In this document: one piece after another, positions 62,792 to 64,000 of the stretch
Numbering within the stretch: the stretch's first letter is position 1
Layout of the letters: every line of letters starts with the position of its first letter
Source of the DNA: Corallococcus coralloides DSM 2259
GTDB taxonomy: Bacteria; Myxococcota; Myxococcia; Myxococcales; Myxococcaceae
Assembly (NCBI RefSeq): GCF_000255295.1
Contig: NC_017030.1
Coordinates: 2,728,001 to 2,792,000, forward strand
Length of the DNA: 64,000 bases
Direction: 5' to 3'
Translations under genes and position numbers: made by a program
The notes under the pieces: generated by a model
Told to the model about the DNA's origin: nothing
The model's database searches: none
What the model saw: the letters and a program-made list of their open reading frames with translations, nothing else

Positions 62792-64000
62792 ATGGTCCGC
62801 CTCAAGTTCCTGCTGTTCGCACTCCTGGTCCTCGGACTGGGCCTGGCTCACCTTCCGACGCTGTCGGCGCCTCTGGGTGCGCGCGCGGTGGAAGGTGCGG
62901 CACTCCAGGCCGCGTCGGGCACCGGCGAGGTCGCGCGTCGCGTGGATGCACGCCGCGCGGAAGTGCAATCCCTGGCGCTGAAGCTCGCCGGCAGCCCCCA
63001 GGTGGCCGCCGCCGTGCGCGCGCTGACGCCCGCGCCCGCGCCGAAGTCTCCGCGCGACCGCTACGGCTCGTCGTCGAAGGACGCGGAGGAGCCGGCCGGC
63101 ATGCTGCCGCTCACCGCGGAGCGCTTCGGTGGCTTGCGCACCGCCGCGGAAGCCGGTCTGCCCCAGGAGCTCCAGGGCGCGGTGGTGGCGGTGGTGGCAG
63201 GCGACGCGGTCTTCCATGCCCGCGCGGGCGCCGAGCCTTCCTCGGACACCGCGGCGCTGGACGTCGCGGCGCTCGCCAAGGCGGGCACGTCCGTGGTGGA
63301 CGCCTTCGGGGCGCCGCACGTGTTCGCGTCCGTGCCGCTCGCGTGGAGCGGTGAGGGGACTCCTGCTCCGGCGGTGACGCTGGTGGTGGGCGCGCCCCTG
63401 GCCGCGGAGGCCGCGCTGCAGGGCGCGCTGGATGCGTCCGGCGCGGCCGCGGTGGGGCTGGTGCAGGGCGACAAGGTGGTGGGCGGCGTCGGCGAGAAGA
63501 AGGAGAAGCTGGAGGGCTCGCTGCCCCGGCTGACGGCGGGCTCGAAGGACACGGTGCTGGACCTGGGTTCGCTCCAGGCGCTGGGTCCGGTGCAGCTGCC
63601 CGCCTTCACGCGCGGCGACGCGATGGGCGGCCAGGCGCCGCTGCTCGTGGGCTCGCGCCAGGCGCTGGCGGGCACGCCGTATGAAGTCGTGGTCCTCGCG
63701 GGCACGGCGGCGACGCTGGCTCCGCTGGCCGCGTACCAGCACACCGCGCTGCTCGCGCTCGCGGGCCTGCTCGTGCTGAGCCTGGTGTGGACGGCGCTGA
63801 TGGGCGGGGGCAAGAAGGCCTCCGAAGAGGAGACCGTGTCGGGCGGTTCGGACACGCTGGGCTGGGGCGCGGCGATGGCCGCTCAGCAGTCCGCTCCCGC
63901 CGCGCAGCCCGTGGCCAACACGTCGCCGCCGGCTCCGGCCGCAGTGGCGCCCGTGGCCGCGGATCCGTTCGGGTCGGCTGCTCCCGCGGAGCCCTTGTCC
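62792..64000 (+). CDS. Membrane protein with periplasmic sensor-like domain (3' end beyond window)
   Basis: An open frame from the ATG at 62792 to the right edge (403 codons seen), incomplete at its 3' end. It has an N-terminal membrane segment (KFLLFALLVLGLGLAHL), a ~290-residue periplasmic part (SPQVAAAVRALTP, VVAVVAGDAVFHARAG, LVVGAPLAAEAALQGALD) with a Cache-like alternation of helices and strands, a second membrane segment at about residues 320-340 (ALLALAGLLVLSLVWTALMG), and a Pro/Ala-rich cytoplasmic tail cut off by the window. AAAGGA precedes the ATG. Such a layout suits a sensor or scaffold protein; identity unknown. Confidence 0.75.
   Translation, partial: MVRLKFLLFALLVLGLGLAHLPTLSAPLGARAVEGAALQAASGTGEVARRVDARRAEVQSLALKLAGSPQVAAAVRALTPAPAPKSPRDRYGSSSKDAEEPAGMLPLTAERFGGLRTAAEAGLPQELQGAVVAVVAGDAVFHARAGAEPSSDTAALDVAALAKAGTSVVDAFGAPHVFASVPLAWSGEGTPAPAVTLVVGAPLAAEAALQGALDASGAAAVGLVQGDKVVGGVGEKKEKLEGSLPRLTAGSKDTVLDLGSLQALGPVQLPAFTRGDAMGGQAPLLVGSRQALAGTPYEVVVLAGTAATLAPLAAYQHTALLALAGLLVLSLVWTALMGGGKKASEEETVSGGSDTLGWGAAMAAQQSAPAAQPVANTSPPAPAAVAPVAADPFGSAAPAEPLS

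Overview
The window looks like the chromosome of a Myxococcota bacterium, most likely of the Myxococcaceae (Corallococcus/Myxococcus type). This is inferred from very high GC with G/C at third codon positions, frequent GTG/TTG starts, many secreted lipoproteins with Asp-Ala-Gly-Thr linkers, HEAT-repeat and DUF4388 proteins, and the rpsU-yqeY-dnaG-rpoD cluster. No database was searched; every call rests on motifs read by eye.

Layout. 1-8.2 kb: two FemAB-like acyltransferase paralogues flank a membrane acyltransferase. They are followed by a CmlA/FloR-type exporter facing an AraC regulator and a YcaC-like hydrolase, then a CxxCH lipoprotein. 8.2-13.2 kb: a 1111-residue protein with a HEPN-type RNxxxH motif, then BioY, a MAPEG protein and a lipoprotein. 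13.4-17.5 kb: a LysR regulator divergent from a thiamine-diphosphate enzyme plus aldehyde dehydrogenase, with a T-N11-A palindrome between them. 17.6-22.2 kb: the outstanding gene of the window, a single 1527-residue chain joining an RNA-polymerase alpha-CTD-like domain, a sigma region 4-like helix-turn-helix, a zinc ribbon, an SNF2-type helicase and an Rrp8-like methyltransferase. 22.2-34.2 kb: a papain-like protease, a LytS/LytTR two-component pair with a matching LytTR direct repeat before the next gene, an amidohydrolase, and assorted secreted, SnoaL-like and VOC proteins.

34.3-44.1 kb is rich in surface lipoproteins: a tandem-repeat protein with a duplicated C-terminal module and a Kelch protein. 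It also holds a RRNAD1/METTL25-like methyltransferase and several gene fragments ending beside a tRNA-Ile(CAU). 44.2-49.9 kb is the conserved core: tRNA, alkyltransferase-like protein, rpoD, dnaG, yqeY and rpsU, all on the minus strand. 49.9-64 kb carries HEAT-repeat proteins, an FHA-GGDEF protein, asparaginase, a DsbA-like lipoprotein, a DUF4388 protein, truD, an OmpA gene with an apparent one-base frameshift, a DUF1460 protein, a receiver protein, hpf, and a two-TM protein running off the right edge.

Functional links visible in the DNA: translational coupling by 4-base overlaps (25005-25008, 56080-56083, 60202-60205), shared leader sequences in the LysR-controlled pair, and dyad terminators between several convergent genes. 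The 1527-residue fusion and the HEPN-motif protein are the best candidates for undescribed nucleic-acid-directed (possibly defence) systems; that role is inference only.
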